Shown in pieces: positions 43,385 to 51,393 of a stretch of DNA of 64,000 nucleotides. A program made the translations under genes and the position numbers. Source of the stretch: Empedobacter tilapiae (GTDB taxonomy: Bacteria; Bacteroidota; Bacteroidia; Flavobacteriales; Weeksellaceae); NCBI RefSeq assembly GCF_004785645.1, contig NZ_SRPE01000013.1:1-64000 (forward strand), written 5' to 3'. Below the pieces are notes generated by a model that did no database searches, had not been told where the DNA came from, and worked only from the letters and a program-made list of their open reading frames with translations. Position 1 is the first letter of the stretch; every line of letters starts with the position of its first letter.

Positions 43385-43549
43385 TTAGTAGTTTTTTAAG
43401 TTTTTATCGATTTTGCTTATGTAACATTAGTAGCATAATTTTAAAAAATGTTACATGAAATTTGCATTAAATTTAAAATGTAAAATAATAACATGTCTAT
43501 TGGTTTAGTAGGCATTCCTTATAATTTACAACATTATTTGATAATATTC

Positions 43550-43579
43550 CTATAGTAAATGTTTTAGTATTTACTATAG
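43550..43579 (+). promoter_or_regulatory. Operator-like inverted repeat before the sulfur cluster
   Basis: CTATAGTAAAT (43550-43560) and ATTTACTATAG (43569-43579) form a perfect 11-bp inverted repeat with an 8-nt centre. The right arm overlaps a -7-like box TAGATTTG (43577-43584), 23 nt before the tauE start. A dimeric repressor site is the simplest reading. The hairpin has no T run, so it is not a terminator. Confidence 0.6.
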
Positions 43580-43606
43580 ATTTGTAAAAATCGAGAAAGA
43601 AAAAAA

Positions 43607-44410
43607 ATGGATTTTATAGAATTTTTTGGTTTTGTAGGTGCTTTTTTTATTGGATTAATCATGGGAGTTCTTGGTGGTGGAGGTTCTATATTAGCAGTAC
43701 CTATATTAGCTTATATTTTTCATTTCGATGAAAAAATTGCAACTGCCTATTCTTTATGTATCGTTGGTTCTACAGGATTAATTGGAGGAATAAAACAAGC
43801 TTTTCAAAAAATGGTTGATTGGAAAGTTGTTTATCAGTTTGGATTGCCTGCTGTAATAGGAATTAGTTTGGTAAGAGCTTTTCTTATTCCTGCTCTCCCT
43901 AGTAATTTATTTTCTATTGGTGACTTTGTAATTACACGTAGAATGGCAATGTTTGGACTATTTGCAATTCTAATGGTGTTTGCAGCAATTTCAATGTTAA
44001 AAGGCAAAAAAGAAACAAAAACTATTCAAAAAAAGGATAAACTTAACCCTGTATTACTTATTCAAGGATTTTTAATTGGTGGGTTAACAGGAATGGTTGG
44101 TGCTGGAGGTGGATTTCTGATTGTTCCAGCGTTAATGATGGTAGCAAAATTAGACATGAAGAAAGCTTCTGCTACTTCATTAGTTATTATTGCAATAAAC
44201 TCATTAATAGGCTTTTTTATTGGTGATGCACTTCATATTAAAATAGATTGGAACTTTTTAAGTATTTTCATCGGAATTTCAATGTTAGGGATTCTTGTTG
44301 GAACATACATTAATAAATTTTTACCCGTACAATTTTTAAAACGAACATTTGCAATTTTCATTATTTTGATGGCTATTTTTATGTTCATAGAAGAATTTAT
44401 AATTCAATAA
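43607..44410 (+). CDS. TauE/SafE family sulfite or organosulfonate exporter
   Basis: This 267-residue inner-membrane protein shows the TauE/SafE layout: two homologous halves each beginning with a Gly-rich helix (FVGAFFIGLIMGVLGGGGS at about 9-27; FLIGGLTGMVGAGGGF at about 152-167) and about eight helices in total. Proteins of this family export sulfite, thiosulfate or sulfoacetate. The next genes encode a TPMT-like methyltransferase (8 nt gap) and a persulfide-dioxygenase/rhodanese fusion, whose known products include sulfite, so sulfite export is the likely job here. Expression probably depends on the inverted-repeat operator at 43550-43579. Confidence 0.85.
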   Translation: MDFIEFFGFVGAFFIGLIMGVLGGGGSILAVPILAYIFHFDEKIATAYSLCIVGSTGLIGGIKQAFQKMVDWKVVYQFGLPAVIGISLVRAFLIPALPSNLFSIGDFVITRRMAMFGLFAILMVFAAISMLKGKKETKTIQKKDKLNPVLLIQGFLIGGLTGMVGAGGGFLIVPALMMVAKLDMKKASATSLVIIAINSLIGFFIGDALHIKIDWNFLSIFIGISMLGILVGTYINKFLPVQFLKRTFAIFIILMAIFMFIEEFIIQ

Positions 44411-44418
44411 TTTACATC

Positions 44419-45006
44419 ATGAAACTGAACGAAAATTTTTGGAACAACAAATACATCAACAATGAAACAGGTTGGGACCTAAAAGCTCCATCAACTCCTC
44501 TGAAAGAATATATTGATCAATTAGAGAACAAAAATATCCGAATCTTGATTCCTGGTTGTGGAAACGCTTATGAAGCTGAATACCTTTTGAAACAAGGTTT
44601 TATTAATATCACATTGATTGATATTTCTGAAGTTATAGTGGAAAAGATTAAAGAAAAATTTAAAAACAATCCCCATATACAAGTTCTTCATCAAGATTTT
44701 TTTGATTTAGAAGGTCAATATGATTTGATTTTAGAACAAACTTTTTTCTGCGCTTTAGATCCTGAATTACGTCAAAAATACAGCATCAAAATGAACGAAC
44801 TATTAGCCGAAAACGGGAAATTAGTTGGCATTTTATTTAATAGAGAATTCGGAAATAATACGCCGCCTTTTGGAGGTGATAAAACTGAATATGAGACATA
44901 TTTCAACGATTATTTCGATTTCAAAGTGATGGAAAACTGTTACAATTCAATTACTCCTCGAAAAGGAACTGAATTGTTTATCAATTTAAAAAAGATTAGA
45001 AAATAA
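44419..45006 (+). CDS. TPMT-like SAM-dependent methyltransferase
   Basis: This 195-residue cytoplasmic class I methyltransferase resembles thiopurine S-methyltransferase and plant thiol/halide methyltransferases. It begins with NENFWNNKYINNETGWDLKA, a segment conserved in that family (W-x(4)-Y-x(4)-TGWD), followed by the SAM motif ILIPGCGNAYEAEYLL, the acidic LIDIS, and FDLILEQTFFCALDP (motif IV). It lies 8 nt after tauE. In this setting it may methylate sulfide or small thiols as a detoxification route, which is inference from family and neighbours. A class-wide alternative is methylation of other nucleophiles. Confidence 0.82.
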   Translation: MKLNENFWNNKYINNETGWDLKAPSTPLKEYIDQLENKNIRILIPGCGNAYEAEYLLKQGFINITLIDISEVIVEKIKEKFKNNPHIQVLHQDFFDLEGQYDLILEQTFFCALDPELRQKYSIKMNELLAENGKLVGILFNREFGNNTPPFGGDKTEYETYFNDYFDFKVMENCYNSITPRKGTELFINLKKIRK

Positions 45007-45144
45007 CCAATGATTTCATTCATAGTTTTTAATATAACTATCAATGTTATTTGAGTTTAAATAGATGAAAAGTATAAGAATTAGTCCAATTGTGGAAAAT
45101 TCTAATTTTAATTATTTGTATTTTTACAACCTAAATTCATTTTT

Positions 45145-46584
45145 ATGAAAATTGAACAAATTTACACTGGATGTCTTGCACAAGGTGCTTACTATATAGA
45201 AAGCAATGGTGAAGTTGCTATTATTGATCCATTAAGAGAAACTCAATCTTATATTGATCAAGCAACAAAAGACAACGCTAAAATCAAATATATTTTCGAA
45301 ACGCATTTCCATGCAGATTTCGTTTCTGGACATGTAGATCTAGCAAAAAAAACAGGAGCTACTATTGTATATGGACCAACTGCGGAACCTAGTTTTAATG
45401 CACACATTGCAACAGATGCAGAAATCTTTCCTTTAGGAAATATTACTATTACAGCTTTACATACACCTGGCCATACAATGGAAAGCACAACTTATTTGTT
45501 GAAAGATGAAAATGGTAAAGATTATGCTATTTTTACTGGAGACACTTTATTTATAGGAGATGTTGGACGTCCTGATTTGGCTCAAAAATTAAATTCTGAT
45601 TTAACTCAAGAAAAACTAGCTGGATATTTATATGATTCTTTAAGAAGTAAAATTATGCCTTTGGCAAATGAAATCATTGTTTATCCTGCACATGGAGCAG
45701 GTTCTGCTTGTGGGAAAAATATGAGTAAAGAAACTTTTGATTCTTTAGGTCATCAAAAAGAAGTAAATTACGCTTTGAATCCAAATATGACAAAAGAGGA
45801 ATTTATTACCGAATTAACTTCAGGGTTAATGCCTCCTCCATTTTATTTTCCAGAAAACGTAATGATGAATAAATTAGGTGTTGAATCTTTGGATATTGTA
45901 AAAGAACGTGCAAATAAAGCATTATCTCCTGACAAATTTATTCAAGTTGCCGAAGATACAAATGCTTTAATTTTAGATGTTCGCGATCCTCAAACTTTTG
46001 CAGCTGGTTTTATTCCAAACTCAATAAATATTGGTATCAAAGGAAATTTTGCACCTTGGGTAGGAACATTAATCACAGATATCAAACAACCTATTTTATT
46101 AATTGCAGAAGTTGACACAGAAGAAGAAGCCGTAACACGTTTAGCTCGCGTTGGATACGATAACGTTATTGGTTTTTTAAACAATGGTTTTCAGGCTTGG
46201 CTTGATGCGGAAAAAGATTTTGACGAAATAGTGTCTGTTTCTCCAGAGGAATTTGTTGAATTAGTTGACGAAACTGAACTAAAAGTTTTAGATGTTCGTA
46301 AGCCAGGAGAATATGAAACTTCCCATATCGAAGGTGCAATTACTGCTCCTTTAGATTTTATCAACGAATCAATGAAATTAATCGATTCAGAAGAAACTTA
46401 TTTAGTACATTGTGCTGGAGGTTACCGTTCTATGATTTTCGCGTCTATTTTACGCGCTCGTGGTTTCGAAAATTTAATTGATGTCGCTGGAGGTTTTGGT
46501 AAAATAAAAGATGTAGAAGGAGTTAAAATTGTAGAAGGAGTTTCACCATGTCAATTAGGTAATAATTCTTGTTCAACAAAATAA
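45145..46584 (+). CDS. Persulfide dioxygenase-like MBL protein with two rhodanese domains
   Basis: This 479-residue protein has an ETHE1-like metallo-beta-lactamase domain (about residues 1-240) with the metal motif HFHADFVSGH (54-63), HTPGH (106-110), TGDTLF (131) and PAHG (181-184). Two rhodanese domains follow (about 265-355 and 365-460). The second keeps the active cysteine in VHCAGGYRS (C423). The first lacks a cysteine at the equivalent place (LLIAEVDTEEEA), so it is non-catalytic. The natural reaction is oxidation of glutathione or other low-molecular-weight persulfide to sulfite, with the rhodanese transferring sulfane sulfur. It follows the methyltransferase gene after 138 nt and may have its own promoter. 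Confidence 0.9.
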   Translation: MKIEQIYTGCLAQGAYYIESNGEVAIIDPLRETQSYIDQATKDNAKIKYIFETHFHADFVSGHVDLAKKTGATIVYGPTAEPSFNAHIATDAEIFPLGNITITALHTPGHTMESTTYLLKDENGKDYAIFTGDTLFIGDVGRPDLAQKLNSDLTQEKLAGYLYDSLRSKIMPLANEIIVYPAHGAGSACGKNMSKETFDSLGHQKEVNYALNPNMTKEEFITELTSGLMPPPFYFPENVMMNKLGVESLDIVKERANKALSPDKFIQVAEDTNALILDVRDPQTFAAGFIPNSINIGIKGNFAPWVGTLITDIKQPILLIAEVDTEEEAVTRLARVGYDNVIGFLNNGFQAWLDAEKDFDEIVSVSPEEFVELVDETELKVLDVRKPGEYETSHIEGAITAPLDFINESMKLIDSEETYLVHCAGGYRSMIFASILRARGFENLIDVAGGFGKIKDVEGVKIVEGVSPCQLGNNSCSTK

Positions 46585-46608
46585 CAATTTTTAAACATAA
46601 ATAACGTT

Positions 46609-46636
46609 ATAGCCTTGGAACACCAAGGCTATTTTC
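46609..46636 (+). terminator. Intrinsic terminator of the sulfur cluster
   Basis: ATAGCCTTGG (46609-46618) pairs with CCAAGGCTAT (46623-46632) around an AACA loop, followed by TTTTC. The perfect 10-bp GC-containing stem is clear although the T run is short. Confidence 0.78.
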
Positions 46637-46661
46637 GTCTTTGTCAATTCAAATTCTATTC

Positions 46662-47174
46662 ATGAAAAATTTATTATTCATTTGTACCTTACTCTTTTGC
46701 TCAACATTATTTGCTCAACAAAAAATATATGGAGCAGAATCGTTTACACTAACTATTCCAAAAGGTTTTCAACGTACAATTGGATTAAATGATTATGCAA
46801 CCATTCAATTTGAAAGTGTTACCCCTAAACCAAATTCGTATGGATTCTTAATCTTTGAACATAAAGATGAACTAAAGTTGACAGACTCTAATTTGGATAT
46901 GATTGATTATACACTAAATTCCATCGAACCATATACAACTCAAAATGGCTTTAACTATCTAAAAAAACCATATGTCTCTTACGAACAAGGTTTCAATTAC
47001 GCCTATGCAGAATTTGAAACAAATGACTCAGAATCTGGACATATTTATTTTTTACAGACTGTTGTCGAAACAAAAAATTTTGTGTATCAAATTTTACAAT
47101 ATTGTAGCTTCGAAAATCAAGAAATAATGAAAAGCGATTTTGTTAAAATTGTAAATAGCTTCAAAGTAGAATAA
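46662..47174 (+). CDS. Secreted protein of unknown function, paralogue of the next gene
   Basis: This protein is 170 residues from the ATG at 46662; an upstream TTG at 46641 would add seven residues before the signal peptide. It has an SpI signal (MKNLLFICTLLFCSTLFAQ). The mature start QKIYGAESFTLTIPKGFQRT and the following IGLNDYATIQFES match the neighbour at 47202-47720 (GSENFSVNLPVGYQRTIGTN). The two are a tandem duplicate, about 30-40 percent identical by eye. The strand pattern suggests a small beta-sheet domain that could be periplasmic. I do not recognise a family. It follows the terminator of the sulfur cluster by 26 nt. Confidence 0.7.
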   Translation: MKNLLFICTLLFCSTLFAQQKIYGAESFTLTIPKGFQRTIGLNDYATIQFESVTPKPNSYGFLIFEHKDELKLTDSNLDMIDYTLNSIEPYTTQNGFNYLKKPYVSYEQGFNYAYAEFETNDSESGHIYFLQTVVETKNFVYQILQYCSFENQEIMKSDFVKIVNSFKVE

Positions 47175-47201
47175 ACCTATAATAAAAAAACAATATTTTA
47201 T

Positions 47202-47720
47202 ATGAAGAAAATTTTATTGACTTTTACGCTAATGTTATGTTTAATGAACAATACAAATGCGCAGTCAACAATAATTGGTTCAGAAAATTTTTCAGTAAAC
47301 TTACCAGTTGGATATCAACGTACAATTGGTACAAATGATTTTGCAACTGTGCAATGGGAAAATGAAGAAACTAGTTCTTATGGATTTATCATTATTGAAA
47401 ATCTTGATGAATTAAAAATAAGTAATATCGCTGATGATTTCGCTTCTTATATGGATATAAGTGTTGCAAATTATTCAAGTAATCCTAAGTTTAAATCTTT
47501 AAATTCTAAACAATTTAAAACAAGTAAAGGAAGAGAAACTTTACAAAAACAAATTAGTTATTACAACGAAGAATTAGAAGCAACCATTTATCTACAAATC
47601 AATATTTTTAAGACAAAAAATTTCATCTACCAAGTAGTCAATTTTGGTAATGACGATTTCCTTAAAAACTCAAAAGAACATACAGATTACATTGTAAATA
47701 ATATTGATTTACCACTTTAA
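47202..47720 (+). CDS. Secreted protein of unknown function, paralogue of the previous gene
   Basis: This 172-residue protein has an SpI signal (MKKILLTFTLMLCLMNNTNAQ). It is the tandem paralogue of 46662-47174, sharing GSENFSVNLPVGYQRTIGT, the SSYGFIIIENLDELKI strand pair and the FIYQVVNFG segment near the end. The two genes are 27 nt apart with a fresh ribosome-binding region, so they are probably co-transcribed. The fold may resemble small PsbP/LpqN-like periplasmic domains because of the opening GFQRT/GYQRT strand and the long C-terminal helix, but this is a weak impression. A terminator follows the stop. Confidence 0.7.
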   Translation: MKKILLTFTLMLCLMNNTNAQSTIIGSENFSVNLPVGYQRTIGTNDFATVQWENEETSSYGFIIIENLDELKISNIADDFASYMDISVANYSSNPKFKSLNSKQFKTSKGRETLQKQISYYNEELEATIYLQINIFKTKNFIYQVVNFGNDDFLKNSKEHTDYIVNNIDLPL

Positions 47721-47729
47721 AAATCATAA

Positions 47730-47757
47730 AAAAACCTTCTTATTTCAGAAGGTTTTT
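47730..47757. terminator. Bidirectional terminator between convergent genes
   Basis: AAAAACCTTCT (47730-47740) pairs with AGAAGGTTTTT (47747-47757), and A/T runs flank it. It lies past the paralogue pair and overlaps the stop of the minus-strand glycosyltransferase gene. Confidence 0.85.
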
Positions 47758-48981
47758 ATTTTTCTGTTCAATCCAAAGCGACATATATTTTGTACTTTGA
47801 TGATGATGATGCTGCAAAAGTTGCCCAATAAAATTTTGATTTCGATGCTGGATTAAATCAGCTTCTATAGATTTTATTTTCTCTAATAAGTCAGCTTCAA
47901 ATTTAGTTTTATTGTAATTTTTATTCAGAATTTTTATTCCATTTTGTTGAGCAATTTTCCACTCACTCTCATTATTGCAAAGCAAAACAGCTTTCTCTAC
48001 AAAAGCTTCAAAATTATCTTCTACAAAACCATTCCAATCAAAACTTTCTTTCATTGCTTCTACTCCAATCGTTGTTGTAACCGAAGGAGTTCCTGTTTGC
48101 ATTGCATCTATGAATTTACCTTTTACTCCAGCTCCAAAATTAATCGGAGCCAACAATACTTTATAATTTGACATTGTTTTTCGCGCATTTTCAGCTCTAC
48201 TTTTGATAAAAAATCGTTCAGAAGAATTATTCAATTGCAAAACTTTTTGTGTTGCATATGCACCATAAATATGTAATTCAGCTTTCGGAAGTTTCTTTCT
48301 CAAAATTGGCCAAATTTCTTTTTTTAAGGTTTGAACACAATTAAAATTAGGTTCATGAATAAAATTTCCGATAAACATAAAATGTTCTCTTTCTTCAAAA
48401 TTTTTCCAAGAATTTATTTTTTCTTCTGTAATTTCATTTTCTAAAAAAGGCAAATAATACAAGATTTTTTCATCAATTTTAAATTGATTTTGTAGAATTT
48501 CTATTTCCTTTTTAGAAATTATCAATGATAAATCACAACGTAAAATGGAAGCAATTTCTCGTTTTGCCAAATCAGAAAACAATAAATCTTCTGTAAATTC
48601 TATCCCTTTTTTAGTTGCTTCTTGTCGCGCATTTCGTAGAAAATGTAAATCTTCTGTGTCCAAAATTTTCAATGCATTTGGACATTCTTTCGAAACGCGC
48701 CAACCATATTGTTCTTCAATCATAAAACGATCAAAAAGAACAATTTCAGGATTTAATTCTCTTGCAAAATCATCAAAACTTTCATCATTTAACTGAATTT
48801 CAACTTCTTTTATTCCTTTCGAAATCAAATCAAAACTATAATCAGATTTTGAAGCAGCACACGCAAAAGTTATCTCAAATTCAGCTTTTTTGAAACAATC
48901 AATTAACTGAATCATTCGAGTTCCTGCGGCAGAAGAAGTAGGCTCTGGCCAAACTTGACCAATGATTAATAGTTTTTTCAT
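47740..48981 (-). CDS. Glycosyltransferase (GT-B, GT4-like)
   Basis: This 413-residue cytoplasmic protein begins MKKLLIIGQVWPEPTSSAAG, a typical GT-B opening with a GT4-like Rossmann strand and loop. The second half has EHFMFIGNFIHEPNFNCVQTL (a nucleotide-sugar domain strand), LHIYGAYATQ, and INFGAGVKGKFIDAMQTGTP, where the E-x(7)-E type motif of GT4 enzymes would be found, although only partly kept. The C terminus carries four histidines in a row near residue 393 (LLQHHHHQST). It is likely to add a sugar to a cell-surface polymer or lipid. The donor and acceptor are unknown. It is monocistronic. Confidence 0.75.
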   Translation of the reverse strand: MKKLLIIGQVWPEPTSSAAGTRMIQLIDCFKKAEFEITFACAASKSDYSFDLISKGIKEVEIQLNDESFDDFARELNPEIVLFDRFMIEEQYGWRVSKECPNALKILDTEDLHFLRNARQEATKKGIEFTEDLLFSDLAKREIASILRCDLSLIISKKEIEILQNQFKIDEKILYYLPFLENEITEEKINSWKNFEEREHFMFIGNFIHEPNFNCVQTLKKEIWPILRKKLPKAELHIYGAYATQKVLQLNNSSERFFIKSRAENARKTMSNYKVLLAPINFGAGVKGKFIDAMQTGTPSVTTTIGVEAMKESFDWNGFVEDNFEAFVEKAVLLCNNESEWKIAQQNGIKILNKNYNKTKFEADLLEKIKSIEADLIQHRNQNFIGQLLQHHHHQSTKYMSLWIEQKNKNLLK

Positions 48982-49079
48982 TCAACAAAATTACGCTTTC
49001 TGTTTGTTAATCGGAAGATTAAATATAATGCGCCCAATTGGCTTATTTTAATGTAAATTTGCAGCTAAAATTATATAAA

Positions 49080-49481
49080 ATGTCTTATCAAACTGTTTTT
49101 GAAGAATTTTTCGAGCAAGTAAAATCAAGTATCAAAGAAGGAACTTTTGCAAAACTTACAATGGCCAAAACTATTGGAGATACTGATCTTAAAAATATAT
49201 TTGTTCGTTTACATCTTTTAGAAAATAATGAGTATAATTTCGCCTTCACTTTTCGTTATAAAACCGAAGAAGTTGAGCAATTTCATAGTGTTGAACAGAC
49301 TTTTTTGATTTTGAGTTCTTACATTAAAAATCCATTTACAAACGCTTTATTATTTACAACAGAAAAAGATTTAATTTTTAAAGTCAATAAAAAAAATGCT
49401 GCAAGCTTGACGGAACAAGCACCAACATTTAAACACGCTTCGGATGTGATGTTAGAAATGATTGAAAAGAAAATCGTTTAA
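49080..49481 (+). CDS. Conserved small protein of unknown function upstream of miaE
   Basis: This 133-residue soluble protein starts at the ATG at 49080. An in-frame start at 49038 lies before the -7-like box TAAATTTG (49054-49061) and is unlikely. It begins MSYQTVFEEFFEQVKSSIKE and contains TFAKLTMAKTIGDTDLKNIF, an FTFRYKTEE strand and FTNALLFTTEKDLIFKV. From memory, similar sequence forms the N-terminal domain of some SAM-dependent methyltransferases in other bacteria. If that is right, it is a stand-alone version here with no methyltransferase domain. This is not verified. It precedes miaE by 105 nt. Confidence 0.6.
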   Translation: MSYQTVFEEFFEQVKSSIKEGTFAKLTMAKTIGDTDLKNIFVRLHLLENNEYNFAFTFRYKTEEVEQFHSVEQTFLILSSYIKNPFTNALLFTTEKDLIFKVNKKNAASLTEQAPTFKHASDVMLEMIEKKIV

Positions 49482-49586
49482 TTAAAATATTGTATATTTT
49501 TCTGATTCTTCATATTACTGATAAGAATCTTGATGTTCATTTTAAACAATTTAATTTCGTAAATTTGGACTTAATATTTTTCGAAA

Positions 49587-50168
49587 ATGCTTGGATTAAA
49601 ACTTTTGACAGACCCACGTTGGGCTGATATTGCGGAAAGAAATTTAGAAGAAATTTTAACAGATCATGCTTGGTGTGAGCAAAAAGCAGCAACAAACGCA
49701 ATTACAATGATTGCTTATAATTCTGAACATGACGAATTTATTCAGGAAATGTCAGATATTGCAATCGAAGAAATGCAACATTTCAAAATGGTTGTAGAAA
49801 TTATCGAGCGTCGTGGATACAAGTTAGGTCGTGAACGCAAAGATGATTACGTTGGTCAATTGATGAAATTTTGTAAAAAAGATGGTTCTCGTAATATGGC
49901 TTTTGTAGATCGTTTGTTATTCGCAGCGATGATTGAAGCCAGAAGTTGTGAGCGTTTCAGAACATTATCTCAAAATATTAATGACGAAGAATTAGCAAAA
50001 TTTTACTATGATTTGATGGTTTCGGAAGCAAATCATTACACAACTTTCTTAAATTTTGCTCGAAAGCTTTCAACTGATGTTGATGTAGACAAACGTTGGA
50101 AAGAATGGTTGGATTTTGAAGGAAATTTGATTCAATCTTACGGAAATAAAGAAGCTATACACGGATAA
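49587..50168 (+). CDS. miaE: tRNA hydroxylase MiaE (ms2io6A37)
   Basis: This 193-residue di-iron ferritin-like protein hydroxylates the isopentenyl group of ms2i6A at position 37 in tRNAs that read codons starting with U. It begins MLGLKLLTDPRWADIAERN and has the repeated glutamate/histidine helices of the family: ILTDHAWCEQKAA, IAIEEMQHFKMV, IEARSCERFRTL and VSEANHYTTFL, which give the E-x-x-H-type ligands. The length (about 190-200 residues) is normal. A -7-like box TAAATTTG lies at 49560-49567, 20 nt before the start, so it probably has its own promoter. Confidence 0.93.
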   Translation: MLGLKLLTDPRWADIAERNLEEILTDHAWCEQKAATNAITMIAYNSEHDEFIQEMSDIAIEEMQHFKMVVEIIERRGYKLGRERKDDYVGQLMKFCKKDGSRNMAFVDRLLFAAMIEARSCERFRTLSQNINDEELAKFYYDLMVSEANHYTTFLNFARKLSTDVDVDKRWKEWLDFEGNLIQSYGNKEAIHG

Positions 50169-50186
50169 ACAATCCTAGAAAATAAT

Positions 50187-50229
50187 AAAAAAAGAGTTAA
50201 TTCAAATTTATCGAGTTAACTCTTTTTTT
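50187..50229 (+). terminator. Intrinsic terminator after miaE
   Basis: AAAAAAAGAGTTAA (50187-50200) pairs with TTAACTCTTTTTTT (50216-50229), with a 15-nt loop. It is perfect over 14 bp. Confidence 0.82.
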
Positions 50230-50291
50230 CATATCCTACATCAATTTAAATCTTAAATACTATACTTAAATTTGACTAAATCTAAAATAGT

Positions 50292-51323
50292 ATGGAATTA
50301 GGAATAGGAATGTTTGGCGATCTACATATTGATCCTAAAACTGGTTATACGCAAACTCCTCAACAACGTATGAGTGAGATTATAGAAGAAGTAAAATTGA
50401 TGGACGAAATTGGATTAGATTTCTTTGGAATTGGAGAACATCATCGTCCTGATTATGCAGTTTCTTCTCCAGAAATTATGTTGGCTGCTTTGTCTACAGT
50501 TACAAAAAATATTAAGTTGGGAAGTGCCGTTTCTGTCATCAGCTCTACAGATCCTGTAAAGTTGTATCAAGATTTTGCAAGTGTTGACAATTTATCGAAT
50601 GGTCGTGCTGAAATTATGGCTGGACGCGGTTCATTCATCGAATCTTTCCCTCTTTTCGGTTATGATCTAAACGATTACGATGCTCTTTTTGATGAAAAAC
50701 TTCGTTTACTTTTAGATTTAAATAAAAACGAAATAATAAATTGGCGCGGAAATTTTAGAATACCAATTATTAATCAAAGTGTTTATCCAAAACCTGTGCA
50801 AGAAAAACTGCCTATTTGGATCGCTGTTGGCGGAACAAAATCATCAATTATACGTGCTGCAACTTTAGGTTTACCTATTATTTTTGCGATTATTGGAGGC
50901 AATCCAGCCGATTTTAACTATCTGTTCGAAATTTATAAACAAGTTTATATTGAAAACGGGCACGATATTAAAACGATGCAAATTGGTGTTCATATGCATT
51001 CTTTTTTTGGAGAGGATAGCGAAAAAGTTGCTGAAGAATATTTTCCAATTTATGGCACACAAATGAATAGAATTGGAACAAGTAGAGGCTGGCCAAAATA
51101 TACAAAACAACAATTTGATTATGGACGTTCTACAAATGGACATTTGATTGTTGGAGACGCTTCTTTGGCGGTTGATCGTATTTTGAAATATCAAGAAATG
51201 TTTGGTTTAACTCGTTTTTCTGCTCATATGGATGTTGGAGCACCAAATCATTTGGATATGATGAAATCTATCGAAATTTTTGGGAAAGATATTTTACCAA
51301 AAGTTAAAGAGGCAACAAAATAA
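50292..51323 (+). CDS. Luciferase-like (LLM) flavin-dependent oxidoreductase
   Basis: This 343-residue protein is a member of the bacterial luciferase-like monooxygenase family, using FMNH2 or F420-like cofactors in a TIM barrel. Characteristic stretches are IGLDFFGIGEHHRPDYAVSS (the EHH region, about 40-60), IKLGSAVSVISSTDPVKLYQ, NGRAEIMAGRGSFIESFPLF and LPIWIAVGGTKSSIIRAA (about 175-192). The substrate is not predictable. A -7-like box TAAATTTG lies at 50267-50274 directly upstream, and a terminator follows, so it is a single-gene transcript. Confidence 0.85.
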   Translation: MELGIGMFGDLHIDPKTGYTQTPQQRMSEIIEEVKLMDEIGLDFFGIGEHHRPDYAVSSPEIMLAALSTVTKNIKLGSAVSVISSTDPVKLYQDFASVDNLSNGRAEIMAGRGSFIESFPLFGYDLNDYDALFDEKLRLLLDLNKNEIINWRGNFRIPIINQSVYPKPVQEKLPIWIAVGGTKSSIIRAATLGLPIIFAIIGGNPADFNYLFEIYKQVYIENGHDIKTMQIGVHMHSFFGEDSEKVAEEYFPIYGTQMNRIGTSRGWPKYTKQQFDYGRSTNGHLIVGDASLAVDRILKYQEMFGLTRFSAHMDVGAPNHLDMMKSIEIFGKDILPKVKEATK

Positions 51324-51340
51324 ATTTTATATATACTGAC

Positions 51341-51372
51341 AAAAGACACGAATCGTTTTCGTGTCTTTTTTT
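51341..51372 (+). terminator. Intrinsic terminator after the LLM gene
   Basis: AAAAGACACGAA (51341-51352) pairs with TTCGTGTCTTTT (51358-51369), followed by TTT. It is perfect over 12 bp. Confidence 0.85.
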
Positions 51373-51393
51373 ATTTTCGTTAAAATTGAATGA

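Noticed and set aside
47780-47810. Histidine run near the end of the glycosyltransferase, considered as an expression tag
   Set aside because: It lies inside the natural reading frame about 20 residues before the stop and has no flanking vector-like sequence.
49038-49079. Upstream start of the small protein before miaE
   Set aside because: The extension overlaps the promoter -7 box TAAATTTG. The ATG at 49080 fits better.
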